Part shown: positions 26,425-37,314 of the stretch, piece by piece
Layout: every line of letters starts with the position of its first letter
Numbering within the stretch: position 1 is the stretch's first letter
Assembly: GCF_015234515.1 (NCBI RefSeq)
Contig: NZ_JADGMY010000014.1
Span: 62,001 to 126,000, forward strand
Reading direction: 5' to 3'
DNA length: 64,000 nt
Source: Cellulomonas sp.
Lineage (GTDB): Bacteria; Actinomycetota; Actinomycetes; Actinomycetales; Cellulomonadaceae
Position numbers and translations under genes: made by a program
The notes under the pieces: generated by a model
Database searches by the model: none
Told to the model about the DNA's origin: nothing
What the model saw: the letters and a program-made list of their open reading frames with translations, nothing else

Positions 26425-27324
26425 TCAGGGCCAGAGGCCGCGCGAGCGCAGGACGTCACGCAGGAGGTCCGCACGGTCGGTGACCAGGCCGTCCACACCC
26501 AGGTCGAGCAGGCGGTGCATCTCGGCCGGGTCGTTCACCGTCCACACGTGCACGTGACGGCCGGCCGCGTGCGCCGCGCCGACCGTGCCCGCGTCGACGA
26601 CGCGCAGGCGCCCCTGCGCGACCGGCACCTGCAGCGCGTCGACGTCCCGCAGCGCGCGGGCCGCCAGGCGCCCCGCACGGGCCCGGTGCGACACGAGGAA
26701 CCGCCTGACCTCCGCCGACGCCGCCGACGTGGCCACCGGCCGGCTGAGGTGCGCGAGCGTCTCGCGCCGGCGGGACCCGGAGAACGAGGTGACGCACACG
26801 CGGTCGTGCGACGCGGTGCGCTCGATCGCGTGCGCCACGGGCACGATCGCGTGCTCGCTCTTGACGTCGATGTTCACGCGCAGGCCGGGCCACGTGCCGA
26901 GCACGTCCTCCAGCCGCGGCACGGGGTCGACGCCGCCGATGAGCGCGCGCCCGACGACCGACCACGGCAGCTCGGAGACGAGCCCCTCCGCGTCGGTCGT
27001 GCGGTCCAGCGTCTCGTCGTGCAGCGCGACGGCGACGTCGTCGGACGTCGCGTGGGCGTCCGTCTCGACGTACCGGAAGCCCAGGTCGACCGCGGCGCCG
27101 AAGGCCGTCAGCGAGTTCTCCCGCCCGTCGAGCGCGAAGCCGCGGTGGGCGAGCGCGACGACGCCGCCGGGGTCGTCGAAGTACGGGTGGGTCGCGAGCG
27201 CCGGCGCGCGCTCAGGGCTGTCGTCGACGTCGTCACCCGTGTGCACGTCACCACTGTCACCCGCCCGGGGCGCGGGAGCGGCGGCGGCGGCCGGGTTTTC
27301 ACCCGGTCGCCGCCGTCCCGTCAT
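26425..27324 (-). CDS. Glycerophosphodiester phosphodiesterase-like protein
   Basis: A 299-residue GDPD-family hydrolase that would release glycerol-3-phosphate from glycerophosphodiesters. The TIM-barrel motifs are visible: LAHRGFALDGRENSLTAFGAA (HRG and E), FRYVETDAHATSDDVAVALHDETLDRTT (ETD and HD), VNIDVKSEH, and VWTVNDPAEMHRLLDLGVDGLVTDRAD at the end. The ATG at 27324 overlaps the stop of the upstream CNNM gene (ATGA). The first ~50 residues are Pro/Ala/Asp rich and lack a signal peptide, so it is probably cytoplasmic; a shorter GTG start inside this tail is possible. Confidence 0.9.
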   Translation of the reverse strand: MTGRRRPGENPAAAAAPAPRAGDSGDVHTGDDVDDSPERAPALATHPYFDDPGGVVALAHRGFALDGRENSLTAFGAAVDLGFRYVETDAHATSDDVAVALHDETLDRTTDAEGLVSELPWSVVGRALIGGVDPVPRLEDVLGTWPGLRVNIDVKSEHAIVPVAHAIERTASHDRVCVTSFSGSRRRETLAHLSRPVATSAASAEVRRFLVSHRARAGRLAARALRDVDALQVPVAQGRLRVVDAGTVGAAHAAGRHVHVWTVNDPAEMHRLLDLGVDGLVTDRADLLRDVLRSRGLWP

Positions 27325-28334
27325 GCCGCGGCCGTCCGCGTGGCCTGCGGCAGCAGGCGCTCGACGACGTCCGCCAGCGTCACGACGAGCGTGCGCTCGC
27401 CGCCGGTCACGACGGCCAGGTGGTGGCGCCCCTCGCGCATCCCGGCGAACGCGGTCGCGACCAGCGTGCCTGCGGCCAGCTCGTACACCGGGCGGACGAA
27501 GGGTGCGGCGGGTGCGTCGGGCGGGCTGGTGAGGGTGTCGCGCACGTGCACGATGCCGGTGACCCGGCCGTCGCCGACGAGGATGCGCAGGTGCCCGCTG
27601 TCCAGTGACGCCCGCTGCACGTCGGCGACGGTCGCGGACGTCGGCACCGTCACGGGGACCGCGCCGGGGGCCGCCAGGTCCTCGACCGTCATGCGCTGCA
27701 GCTCGAGCGCCTGCGAGAGCTGCGCCGAGAACGCGGCGTCCAGCGCGCCCACGTTGGCCGAGTGCTCGACCAGGTGCCGCAGCGACGCCGGGTCGGTCGT
27801 CGCGGACATCTCGTCGACCGGCTCGACGCCCAGGCGCCGGATCAGGCCGTTCGCCGCCTCGTTGAGCGCGCGCAGCACGGGCCGCGTGGCCCACATGAAG
27901 CCGCGCATGGGCAGCGCGAGCAGCCGCGCCGAGGTCTCCGGGTGGGCGATCGCCCACGACTTCGGTGCCATCTCGCCCACGACGAGGTGCAGGAACGTGA
28001 CGATGACGAGCGCGAGCACGAAGCCGGCGACGTCCGCCGCGACCGCGGGCACACCCCACGACGCGAACAGGGGCGTCAGCCAGTGGTGCACGGCGGGCTT
28101 GGTGAGGGCACCCAGTGCCAGCGTGCACGCGGTGATGCCGAGCTGCGCACCGGCCAGCAGGACCGTCAGCTCGTGCGAGCTGCGCAGCGCGGCGCGCGCG
28201 CTGCGGCTCGTGGCCGCCTCGTCCTCGAACCGGTGGCGGCGCGCCGCCAGCATGGCGAACTCGACGGCCACGAAGAAGGCGGACAGCGCCACGAGGGCGA
28301 CGGTCACCGCCACGACGACCCAGGGGTTGCTCAT
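27321..28334 (-). CDS. CNNM/DUF21 membrane protein, second of a pair
   Basis: A 337-residue protein with a DUF21 (CNNM transporter) N-terminal domain: four hydrophobic segments between about 5 and 140, with FFVAVEFAMLAARRHR and VVGEMAPKSWAIAHPE. The cytoplasmic CBS-like region (about 190-330) is short and the CorC_HlyC tail is missing. Family members are linked to Mg2+ or Co2+ efflux. ATGA overlaps join it to the larger paralogue upstream and to the glycerophosphodiesterase downstream; the two paralogues may act as a heteromer. Confidence 0.9.
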   Translation of the reverse strand: MSNPWVVVAVTVALVALSAFFVAVEFAMLAARRHRFEDEAATSRSARAALRSSHELTVLLAGAQLGITACTLALGALTKPAVHHWLTPLFASWGVPAVAADVAGFVLALVIVTFLHLVVGEMAPKSWAIAHPETSARLLALPMRGFMWATRPVLRALNEAANGLIRRLGVEPVDEMSATTDPASLRHLVEHSANVGALDAAFSAQLSQALELQRMTVEDLAAPGAVPVTVPTSATVADVQRASLDSGHLRILVGDGRVTGIVHVRDTLTSPPDAPAAPFVRPVYELAAGTLVATAFAGMREGRHHLAVVTGGERTLVVTLADVVERLLPQATRTAAA

Positions 28335-29725
28335 CGGTCCGCCTCCTGGTCGTGGGTCGACGGGGTGGTCCCGCCGGTGGTGCCGGTGCCGTCGTCCGCG
28401 TCGTGGACGCGCAGCCGCACCCGTGCGGGCACGTGCCGTTCGACGTCGAGGACCTCGATGCGCAGGACCTCGAGCGGAGGCGCGTCGGGGTCACCGAGGT
28501 GAGCGGGGTCCGGTGGCAGGGGGACGTCGACGACCGTGCCCTGCGGCGGCAGCGCGCCGTGCGCGTCGATCGTCAGGCCCGCGATCGTCTCGTAGTCCCC
28601 GCGGGGCAGGTCGCGGTCGAGCGCGCGCTCGACCTCGTCGACGTGGACGTCGCCCGCGACGAGCCACGAGCCGTCGTCCTCGCGGGTGGCGTCGGCCGCG
28701 TCCAGCGGGTCGTGCTCGTCGTGGATCTCCCCGACGAGCTCCTCGGCCGCGTCCTCCAGCGACAGCGCGCCCGCGAACCCGCCGTACTCGTCGATGACGA
28801 CGGCCAGCTGGTTCTGCGTCCCCAGCAGCAGACGCACGGCGTCGGGCAGGGGCATGGACTCCGGCACGAGCGCGGCCGGGCGCTGCAGGTCGGCGGCGGT
28901 CGCCCCCGGGTCCGTGCACCGCAGCACGTCGGGCAGGTGCACGACGCCGGTGACGCTCTCGTCGTCCAGCACCGGGTAGCGCGAGTGCCCGTGGGACATC
29001 AGCTCGCGCAGGCGGGTGACGGACGTTCCCGGCTCGACGACGTCGACGCGCGAGCGCGGCACCATGGCGTGCTCGACGTCCCGCTGGGGGAAGTCCAGGA
29101 TGCGGTCGAGCAGGACGGACAGCTCGCGCGGCAGGTCGGGGGAGCCCGCGACGAGGTGCTCGAGGTCGCGTGCCGTCGCCGAGTGCTCGACGTCGTGCAC
29201 GGGCTCGATGCCGAGCAGCTTGAGCAGCGCGTTGGACGCGGCGTCGAAGATCCGCACGAGCCAGCCGAACGCCCGCAGGTACCAGACCGTGGACGTCGCC
29301 AGGCGCACCGCCGTGGCCTCGGGGCGGGCGATCGCGAGGTTCTTGGGGAACAGCTCGCCGAACAGCATCTGGACCAGCGTCGAGAACAGCAGCGCCAGGA
29401 CGGTGCCGACCGCGATGCCGACACCCGTGGGCACGTCGACCAGGCCCAGGGCCTCGCCGATCGACTCGCCGATCAGCGGTTCGGCGACGTACCCGACCAG
29501 CAGGCCGGTGACGGTGATGCCGAGCTGGGCGCCGGACAGCATGAACGACGTGCGGCGCGTGACGTCGAGGGCCTTGCGTGCCCCCTCGTCACCGGCCTCC
29601 GCGCGCGACGCCAGCCGCGAGCGGTCGACCGACATGTAGCCGAACTCCTGCGCCACGAAGTACGCGGTCGCGGCCGTGATCGCCAGGACGACGAGCACGC
29701 CGAGCAGGAGGGTGAGGACCCACAT
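28331..29725 (-). CDS. CNNM/CorC (hemolysin C-like) membrane protein with CBS pair
   Basis: A 464-residue magnesium-efflux-type protein. DUF21 membrane domain at about 1-190 (YFVAQEFGYMSVDRSRL, GELFPKNLAIARPE), a CBS pair at about 210-330 (VPRSRVDVV, RYPVLDDESVTGVVHLPDVL, LAVVIDEYGGFAGALSLEDAAEELVGEI), then a CorC_HlyC domain (SWLVAGDVHVDEVERAL, YETIAGLTIDAHG). The ATG at 29725 follows GGAGGTGG; the open frame continues to 30211 but that part is not coding-like. It heads an operon with its paralogue and the glycerophosphodiesterase. Confidence 0.93.
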   Translation of the reverse strand: MWVLTLLLGVLVVLAITAATAYFVAQEFGYMSVDRSRLASRAEAGDEGARKALDVTRRTSFMLSGAQLGITVTGLLVGYVAEPLIGESIGEALGLVDVPTGVGIAVGTVLALLFSTLVQMLFGELFPKNLAIARPEATAVRLATSTVWYLRAFGWLVRIFDAASNALLKLLGIEPVHDVEHSATARDLEHLVAGSPDLPRELSVLLDRILDFPQRDVEHAMVPRSRVDVVEPGTSVTRLRELMSHGHSRYPVLDDESVTGVVHLPDVLRCTDPGATAADLQRPAALVPESMPLPDAVRLLLGTQNQLAVVIDEYGGFAGALSLEDAAEELVGEIHDEHDPLDAADATREDDGSWLVAGDVHVDEVERALDRDLPRGDYETIAGLTIDAHGALPPQGTVVDVPLPPDPAHLGDPDAPPLEVLRIEVLDVERHVPARVRLRVHDADDGTGTTGGTTPSTHDQEADR

Positions 29726-30043
29726 CAGAGCCCCACCTCCCGTCGCGTCGTCGCGTCGCGGGGGTGGGGCACGGGACTGTGCCCCGGACTGTCGGGGTCC
29801 ATCGGTTCTCCGCCTCGAGTAGGGGACGCGTGCGCAACGCGCGACGGGATGCGGAGGTTCCCCGACGTGCGGTCCCTGCCGCGTGACCTGCGTCACCGGC
29901 GGGCGCGGAGGCTGAGCCTCCCGGTGGGCAGCACCAGCAGCACCAGCACCAGCAGCACCAGCCCCTGCCGCCGTGCGGCGTCCGCCACGGCGGCCACCCT
30001 CCGGGTGCTGGGCATCCGGCGTCCCACGCGGCAGGCTGTCGGG
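29726..30043. other. Divergent intergenic region, no gene recognised
   Basis: 318 bp between the CNNM gene (minus) and the AraC gene (plus). It holds a GGAGGCTGAGCCTCC palindrome at 29907-29921 and a CAGCAC/CAGCACCAG microsatellite around 29929-29963. A Mg2+ riboswitch was considered for the CNNM operon, but no convincing M-box core was found. Confidence 0.5.
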
Positions 30044-30526
30044 ATGACGACCGGCACGACGACCGGCACGACCACCGGCACGACGGCCGGTGACGCGCGG
30101 CTGCAGGAGCTGCGCCTGCTGCGCACGGTCCGCGACCGCATGGACCGGGACTACGCGCAGCCGCTGGACGTCGAGGCGCTGGCGCGCGGCGTGCACATGT
30201 CGGCCGGGCACCTGAGCCGCCGGTTCCGGGCCGCGTTCGGGGAGTCGCCGTACTCCTACCTCATGACGCGTCGCATCGAGCGCGCCATGACGCTGCTGCG
30301 ACGCGGGGACCTGTCGGTGACGGAGGTCTGCTTCGCGGTGGGCTGCTCGTCGCTCGGGACGTTCAGCACGCGCTTCTCCGAGCTGGTCGGGATCCCGCCG
30401 TCGGAGTACCGCCGCACCGCCGCGGACGACGGCGCGGGCATCCCCAGCTGCGAGGCCAAGCAGGTGATGCGGCCGCGCCGTGATCGGTCAGGATCCGAGA
30501 AGCGGGCGACGGACGCGTCCTCCTAG
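30044..30526 (+). CDS. AraC-family transcriptional regulator, DNA-binding domain only
   Basis: A 160-residue protein with an AraC-type double helix-turn-helix at about 22-120: MDRDYAQPLDVEALARGVHMSAGHLSRRFRAAFG, SPYSYLMTRRIERAMTLL, VTEVCFAVGCSSLGTFSTRFSELVGIPPSEYRR. There is no ligand-binding domain. The first 16 residues are a TTGT repeat from a 12-bp tandem repeat. It reads into a VOC-domain gene 10 bp downstream, a common AraC-glyoxalase pairing in actinobacteria. The start at 30044 is uncertain because no good ribosome binding site is seen. Confidence 0.87.
   Translation: MTTGTTTGTTTGTTAGDARLQELRLLRTVRDRMDRDYAQPLDVEALARGVHMSAGHLSRRFRAAFGESPYSYLMTRRIERAMTLLRRGDLSVTEVCFAVGCSSLGTFSTRFSELVGIPPSEYRRTAADDGAGIPSCEAKQVMRPRRDRSGSEKRATDASS
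30047..30094 (+). repeat. 12-bp tandem repeat at the start of the AraC gene
   Basis: Four units of ACGACCGGCACG with one to three substitutions in the later copies, in frame, encoding T/G tetrapeptides. Copy number could vary by slippage without breaking the frame. Confidence 0.7.
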
Positions 30527-30536
30527 CGTGGCGGGC

Positions 30537-30947
30537 ATGGACCTCCTCATCCACTACACGTTCCTCCCCACCGACGACCCCGAGGCGTCGCTCGCGTTCT
30601 ACCGCGACGTGCTCGGCTTCGACGTGCGCAACGACGTCGGCTACGGCGACATGCGCTGGATCACCGTGGGCCCGCCCGCGCAGCCGCAGACGTCGATCGT
30701 CCTGCACCCTCCCGCCGCCGACCCGGGCATCACCGACGACGAGCGGCGCACGATCGCCGAGCTCATGGCCAAGGGCTCCTACGCGTCCGTGGTCCTGGCG
30801 ACGACCGACGTCGACGCGGCGTTCGAGCAGGTGCAGGCCGGCGGCGCCGAGGTGGTCCAGGAGCCGATGGACCAGCCCTACGGCACGCGTGACTGCGCGT
30901 TCCGCGACCCCGCCGGCAACATGGTGCGCATCAACCAGGTGGCCTGA
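30537..30947 (+). CDS. VOC (glyoxalase/bleomycin resistance) family protein
   Basis: A 136-residue vicinal-oxygen-chelate protein with two beta-alpha-beta-beta-beta modules: IHYTFLPTDDPEASLAFYRDVLGF at the start, and VVLATTDVDAAFEQVQAGGAEVVQEP with the C-terminal CAFRDPAGNMVRINQ. The metal site cannot be assigned with confidence. The ATG is preceded by TAGCGT (30524-30529) with a 7-nt gap, a leaderless promoter pattern, so it may have its own promoter despite following the AraC gene closely. Confidence 0.9.
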   Translation: MDLLIHYTFLPTDDPEASLAFYRDVLGFDVRNDVGYGDMRWITVGPPAQPQTSIVLHPPAADPGITDDERRTIAELMAKGSYASVVLATTDVDAAFEQVQAGGAEVVQEPMDQPYGTRDCAFRDPAGNMVRINQVA

Positions 30948-31007
30948 GGCGACGTCGCGGTGTGCAGGTCGCCCCGCGCGGGTGATTCCGCAGCCGCGGC
31001 GGATCCT

Positions 31008-31023
31008 TCGAACAGGTGTTCGA
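31008..31023. promoter_or_regulatory. Perfect LexA (SOS) box
   Basis: TCGAACAGGTGTTCGA is a perfect palindrome matching the Gram-positive/actinobacterial LexA consensus TCGAAC-N4-GTTCGA. It lies 1 bp before a -10-like TACCCT (31025-31030), which is 6 nt from the ATG of the next gene, so LexA bound here would block that promoter. Confidence 0.8.
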
Positions 31024-31036
31024 CTACCCTGGCACC

Positions 31037-31336
31037 ATGTCCGACCACCCGCTGCCACCTCGACCCCCGGTCCGCGACGTCGCCAACAGCGAGGTCCCCG
31101 ACGGCATCCCGACCCGTCCGCAGGGTGACGTCGCGGTCGTCGTGCGGCTGGTCTGGTCGGACGGCGGCGAGGAGTGGCGCGCGGCGCGGGCGATCCGCTG
31201 GACCCGCACGCACGTCATGGTGGCGTGGCGCGAGCACGACACCGACCCGCGCTCGGAACGGCACACCTGGCTGCGTGCCGGTGACGTCGCGCGCTCCGTC
31301 AGCTGGTTCGTGCCGCCGGAACGCACGCCCGCGTGA
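31037..31336 (+). CDS. Small hypothetical protein, predicted SOS-regulated
   Basis: An unrecognised 99-residue soluble protein. Residues 30-95 contain VAVVVRLVWSDGGEEWRAARAIRWTRTHVMVAW and a Trp/Arg-rich C-terminus, suggesting a small basic beta-rich fold; no signal peptide or membrane segment. The gene starts 6 nt after a TACCCT -10 element and is directly controlled by a perfect LexA box (31008-31023), so it should be induced by DNA damage. It stands alone: its neighbour downstream is convergent. Function is unknown; interaction with DNA or a repair protein is only a guess. Confidence 0.8.
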   Translation: MSDHPLPPRPPVRDVANSEVPDGIPTRPQGDVAVVVRLVWSDGGEEWRAARAIRWTRTHVMVAWREHDTDPRSERHTWLRAGDVARSVSWFVPPERTPA

Positions 31337-31348
31337 GGGCCCGGTGCC

Positions 31349-34090
<2,742 letters not shown>

Positions 34091-34164
34091 GCGTCACCTC
34101 GGTCGGGTGGCAGTGCCGGACGTCCTCGCATCGTGGCACGCCAGGGGGTGTCGCGACAGAGGTC

Positions 34165-34197
34165 GGGGCCGCACCCTGACGTGCAGGGTGCGGCCCC
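34165..34197 (-). terminator. Strong hairpin terminator after the DUF4914 gene
   Basis: A perfect 13-bp stem (GGGGCCGCACCCT with AGGGTGCGGCCCC) and a 7-nt loop, 19 bp after the DUF4914 stop and before the P-type ATPase start. No U tract, as is usual in high-GC actinobacteria. Confidence 0.75.
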
Positions 34198-34215
34198 GGG
34201 GGCCCTGGGTGAGCC

Positions 34216-36126
34216 TCAGACGTACATCGGCGTGAGCGCCTCGTAGTCCTCGACGGTCCCGCCGCGCAGCACGACCTCGATGATCTGGCGACCCAGCGGG
34301 TCGAGGTCGTCCGTCATGAACTGCTTGAGCTCGGAGCAGAAGAAGTCCGTGAGGATCTTCGCGCCGGCGTCGTACGCCTCGAGCCCGACCTGCGACTGGT
34401 ACTCGGGCTGCAGGAGCGTCGGACGGATCTGCTGCCCGTCGAGCTTGACGTCCTTGGGCCGGTAGCCGAACAGCGCGCAGCGCGCGGGGGTCAGCTGCTC
34501 GGGCTGGATGCGCCCGCCGCCGCGCCGGGCCAGGTACTCCCGCGTCAGCCACTCGGCGGAGAACCCGACCTTGTACGCGCCGATGTGCTGGTTGGGCGTC
34601 AGCACGTACCGCGTGCGGTCGTTCTCGACGATCTGGCGCAGCAGCAGGTTCGCCGCGGCGACCTTGGTGCCCGTGGAGAACGGCCAGTAGGACCCGACGC
34701 CCTCGGCGACCATGCCGCCGTGCTTGAGCGTCTTCTTGACGTCCTTGCTCTCGCCGATCGACGGGTTCTTGTCCCCGCGCGGTGCGATGAGCCGCCAGAT
34801 CCACGCCAGCGACGGCGGGATGAGGTGCATCATCCCCATGATCCCGTAGCTCGGGTTGTCGCGGGTGCACAGCGGCATCCGGACGCCGAACGTGCGGACG
34901 TCGACCTCCTTGGGCTCGGAGATGACGTTCTTGACGAAGGTCCGCGGGATGACGACGCGCGGGTTCGGGCACGGCTTGCCGTTGGAGTCACGGGTGTGCT
35001 CCCAGGGGAGCGCGGTCGCGTCGGGGACGCCGTCGATCGACAGGAAGAGCAGGGGCTCCTCCGGCTGGATCACCGCGCGCTCGAACGCCGGGTCCTCGCC
35101 GTAGCTCGTCAGGTTGTCGACGCGCACGAACCAGCCGGCCTCGGCGTCGGCGACCACGAGGCGGCCGTTGCCCTTCTGCACCGACGGGTGGCACAGCGTC
35201 ATGTCGTCCGTCACCGGCGCGAGCGCCGACGTCTCGCCGAGCGTGATGTGGTACGGCTCGTCGCGCACGACGTTGGTGCCCACGAGGATGCGGCCGTCGT
35301 CCTCACGCCGGATCTCCTGGCACATCTCGGACTTGCCGCCGCCCGACGCACCCTCGTGCATGATCACGGTCTCGTTCTCGTACGGCGTCGTCACGCGCAC
35401 GCTCGACGCGTGCGCCGTGAGCCAGCCCTCCTGCTCGCCGATGTCGAGCAGCACGGAGAAGACGCCCTTCTTGGCGCTGGGCCCGGGGTACAGGTTGTAC
35501 GCCCACACCTCGTGCAGCTCGCGCGAGCGGTTGTGGACGACCACCTGGCGCCCGTCGAAGTGCGTGTGCCGGAACGGGGGCGCCACGTACAGGATCGAGC
35601 GGGGTGTGAACGGGCCGATCTCGTCGAAGGTCACCCACCCCTGCAGGTCCACGAGCGTGAGCGCGAAGAACGCGCTGTTCAGCGGGACGATCGCGAGCGA
35701 CGGGTAGCCGAAGTGCGGGCCGCCGGCCTTGAACGGCACGACCACGAGCTCCTGCGTGCCGAGCCACTCGAGCGTCTCGGTGCGCGTCGGGTCGAACTCC
35801 TTGCCGAAGACGTCGCGGTAGCGCGGCTTGTCGGTCGGCAGGTCGTCGGCGATGCGCATGCAGTCCGGGTCGCGCCGGCGCATGTAGTCCTCGGGGTAGT
35901 TCACGGCGACGCCGTTGCGGCACCGCGTGACCGTCGCCTCGGTGACCATCTCGCCGTTCACGTCGTACTCCACCGTGAACACCGGGCCGCCCTCGGGGCC
36001 CAGTGCCAGCTGGTAGAGCTCCTCGCGCGTCGCGGGGATGACCAGGCGTGGACTGGCCTCGAGGGCAGCGCGCACGTCGGGTGCTAGAGACACGCCCGCC
36101 AGGGGACCGGTCACGGTGACGCTCAT
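34216..36126 (-). CDS. DUF4914 protein, PEPCK-like P-loop
   Basis: A 636-residue protein of the DUF4914 family, distantly related to phosphoenolpyruvate carboxykinase. The PEPCK/HprK-like phosphate-binding loop is EGASGGGKSEM (258-268). Upstream, FRHTHFDGRQVVVHN and the stretch WLTAHASSVRV, and downstream FLSIDGVPDATALPW, fit a large single-domain enzyme. It does not look like the standard GTP-PEPCK, so the reaction is unknown. It is monocistronic, with its own strong terminator. A TAATCT -10-like hexamer lies about 100 bp upstream (36228-36223). Confidence 0.82.
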   Translation of the reverse strand: MSVTVTGPLAGVSLAPDVRAALEASPRLVIPATREELYQLALGPEGGPVFTVEYDVNGEMVTEATVTRCRNGVAVNYPEDYMRRRDPDCMRIADDLPTDKPRYRDVFGKEFDPTRTETLEWLGTQELVVVPFKAGGPHFGYPSLAIVPLNSAFFALTLVDLQGWVTFDEIGPFTPRSILYVAPPFRHTHFDGRQVVVHNRSRELHEVWAYNLYPGPSAKKGVFSVLLDIGEQEGWLTAHASSVRVTTPYENETVIMHEGASGGGKSEMCQEIRREDDGRILVGTNVVRDEPYHITLGETSALAPVTDDMTLCHPSVQKGNGRLVVADAEAGWFVRVDNLTSYGEDPAFERAVIQPEEPLLFLSIDGVPDATALPWEHTRDSNGKPCPNPRVVIPRTFVKNVISEPKEVDVRTFGVRMPLCTRDNPSYGIMGMMHLIPPSLAWIWRLIAPRGDKNPSIGESKDVKKTLKHGGMVAEGVGSYWPFSTGTKVAAANLLLRQIVENDRTRYVLTPNQHIGAYKVGFSAEWLTREYLARRGGGRIQPEQLTPARCALFGYRPKDVKLDGQQIRPTLLQPEYQSQVGLEAYDAGAKILTDFFCSELKQFMTDDLDPLGRQIIEVVLRGGTVEDYEALTPMYV

Positions 36127-36310
36127 GGCAGCTCCTTCGCCTTGGGGACCGGGCGCGGTCGTCGAGGCGTCACCCGGCGGACAGCCCGCAGCGACCAGCG
36201 TCGCGGCCTGCCCTTTACCAAGAGATTACGACTGGTGGCTGCGGGGGCGACAGGACCTTCGGGCATGCGGGGGCCCGCCGGGTGTCCGTCCCGTGCCGTG
36301 CCGGCGGGTG

Positions 36311-37252
36311 TCAGACGCTCTCGGACGGGGCTGTGGACGGGCCGGTCGGCGGGCCCACGGGCGGCGGCGCGCCGGTCGTCGCCGAGGGGGCGGACGCGGT
36401 CCGGCGGCGACGGCGCCACACCACGACGGCGGCGCCGACCAACGCACCCAGCACGAGCCACGGCAGCAGCACGCCCACCACGACGAGGAACCCACGCACC
36501 GTGGCGGTGAAGGCCGCCCAGCCCGTCTCGAGGCCGTCGAGGAACGTCGCCGGGGACTCGTCGACCGGCTCGGGTGCGCGCTCGGGCGCGTAGATCTCGA
36601 CGTCGACCGTGGACAGTGCGACCCGGTCCGCCAGGCGTGCGCGCTCGGACCGCAGGCGCTCGAGGTTGGCCTGCCGGTCGGTCAGGGCGCTCTCGGCCTC
36701 GATGATCTCCCGGGTCGTCGACGCGCGACCCAGGAGACCCGACATGCGCTCGACGGACAGCTCGGTCGCCGCGATGCGCGCGTCCAGGTCCTCGGCCGCG
36801 TTCGTGACGTTCTCGGTCTCGACCAGGAACTCCCTGACCTCGCCGATCTCGCCCAGGTCCTCGGGCAGGTCCGCCATCGACCTCGACGGCACGCGCAGGG
36901 TCAGCGACGCGCTGCCGGGGTCACCCTGCCCCGAGCCGGAGCGTTCGTAGCGGGCGTCGACGCGGCCCTCGAGCCGGGTGACCAGGACCACGACCTGGCG
37001 GGCCGCCGCGACGGGATCGGGGGCGGTCATGGTCGCGCGGGCCGTCTGCACGACCTGCTGCCCGTCCTCGCCGTCGGCGTCCTGGGCCGTGTCGTCCCCG
37101 CCCTCGGCCCGGCCGCCCTCGGCGCTGAGGGCGGCGACGTCGTCGGCCGCGGCCTGGTCCGCCGCGCCCTCGGAGCTGCCGCCGGCGCTGCACCCCGTCA
37201 GGGCGGCGAGCACGGCGACGGTGGCCACGAGGGTGCGGGTGCGGTGCGTCAT
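36311..37252 (-). CDS. DUF4349 lipoprotein with coiled coil and C-terminal TM
   Basis: A 313-residue envelope protein. Signal sequence with lipobox LTGC (Cys near 21), an acidic linker, the DUF4349 domain (about 65-250; ARATMTAPDPVAAARQVVVLVTRLEGRV, SLTLRVPS, VTNAAEDLDARIAATELSVERM), a predicted coiled coil near 170-215, and a C-terminal transmembrane helix near 255-280 followed by an Arg-rich cytoplasmic tail. Function unknown. TAGCGT lies 6 nt before the ATG, so it is probably leaderless. A hairpin (36274-36308) lies just after the stop. Confidence 0.86.
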   Translation of the reverse strand: MTHRTRTLVATVAVLAALTGCSAGGSSEGAADQAAADDVAALSAEGGRAEGGDDTAQDADGEDGQQVVQTARATMTAPDPVAAARQVVVLVTRLEGRVDARYERSGSGQGDPGSASLTLRVPSRSMADLPEDLGEIGEVREFLVETENVTNAAEDLDARIAATELSVERMSGLLGRASTTREIIEAESALTDRQANLERLRSERARLADRVALSTVDVEIYAPERAPEPVDESPATFLDGLETGWAAFTATVRGFLVVVGVLLPWLVLGALVGAAVVVWRRRRRTASAPSATTGAPPPVGPPTGPSTAPSESV

Positions 37253-37314
37253 GGCCGCACGCTAGGGGCGGGACGCGCCGCGCGGGCCGGAACACCGGGA
37301 TCGTGACCGCCTCG

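Noticed and set aside
29726..29925. Mg2+ riboswitch (M-box) upstream of the CNNM operon
   Set aside because: The GGAGGCTGAGCCTCC palindrome was suggestive, but the conserved M-box core could not be found on the minus strand.
29893..30141. 82-residue minus-strand ORF ending in LVLLVLVLLVLP (possible microprotein)
   Set aside because: It overlaps the AraC start, the hydrophobic stretch is only about 12 residues and is a by-product of the CAGCAC microsatellite; no ribosome binding site.
28331..30211. 626-residue reading of the CNNM/CorC gene
   Set aside because: The upstream part is Arg/Pro/Gly-rich and overlaps the AraC gene; the ATG at 29725 has a clear ribosome binding site and begins the membrane domain.
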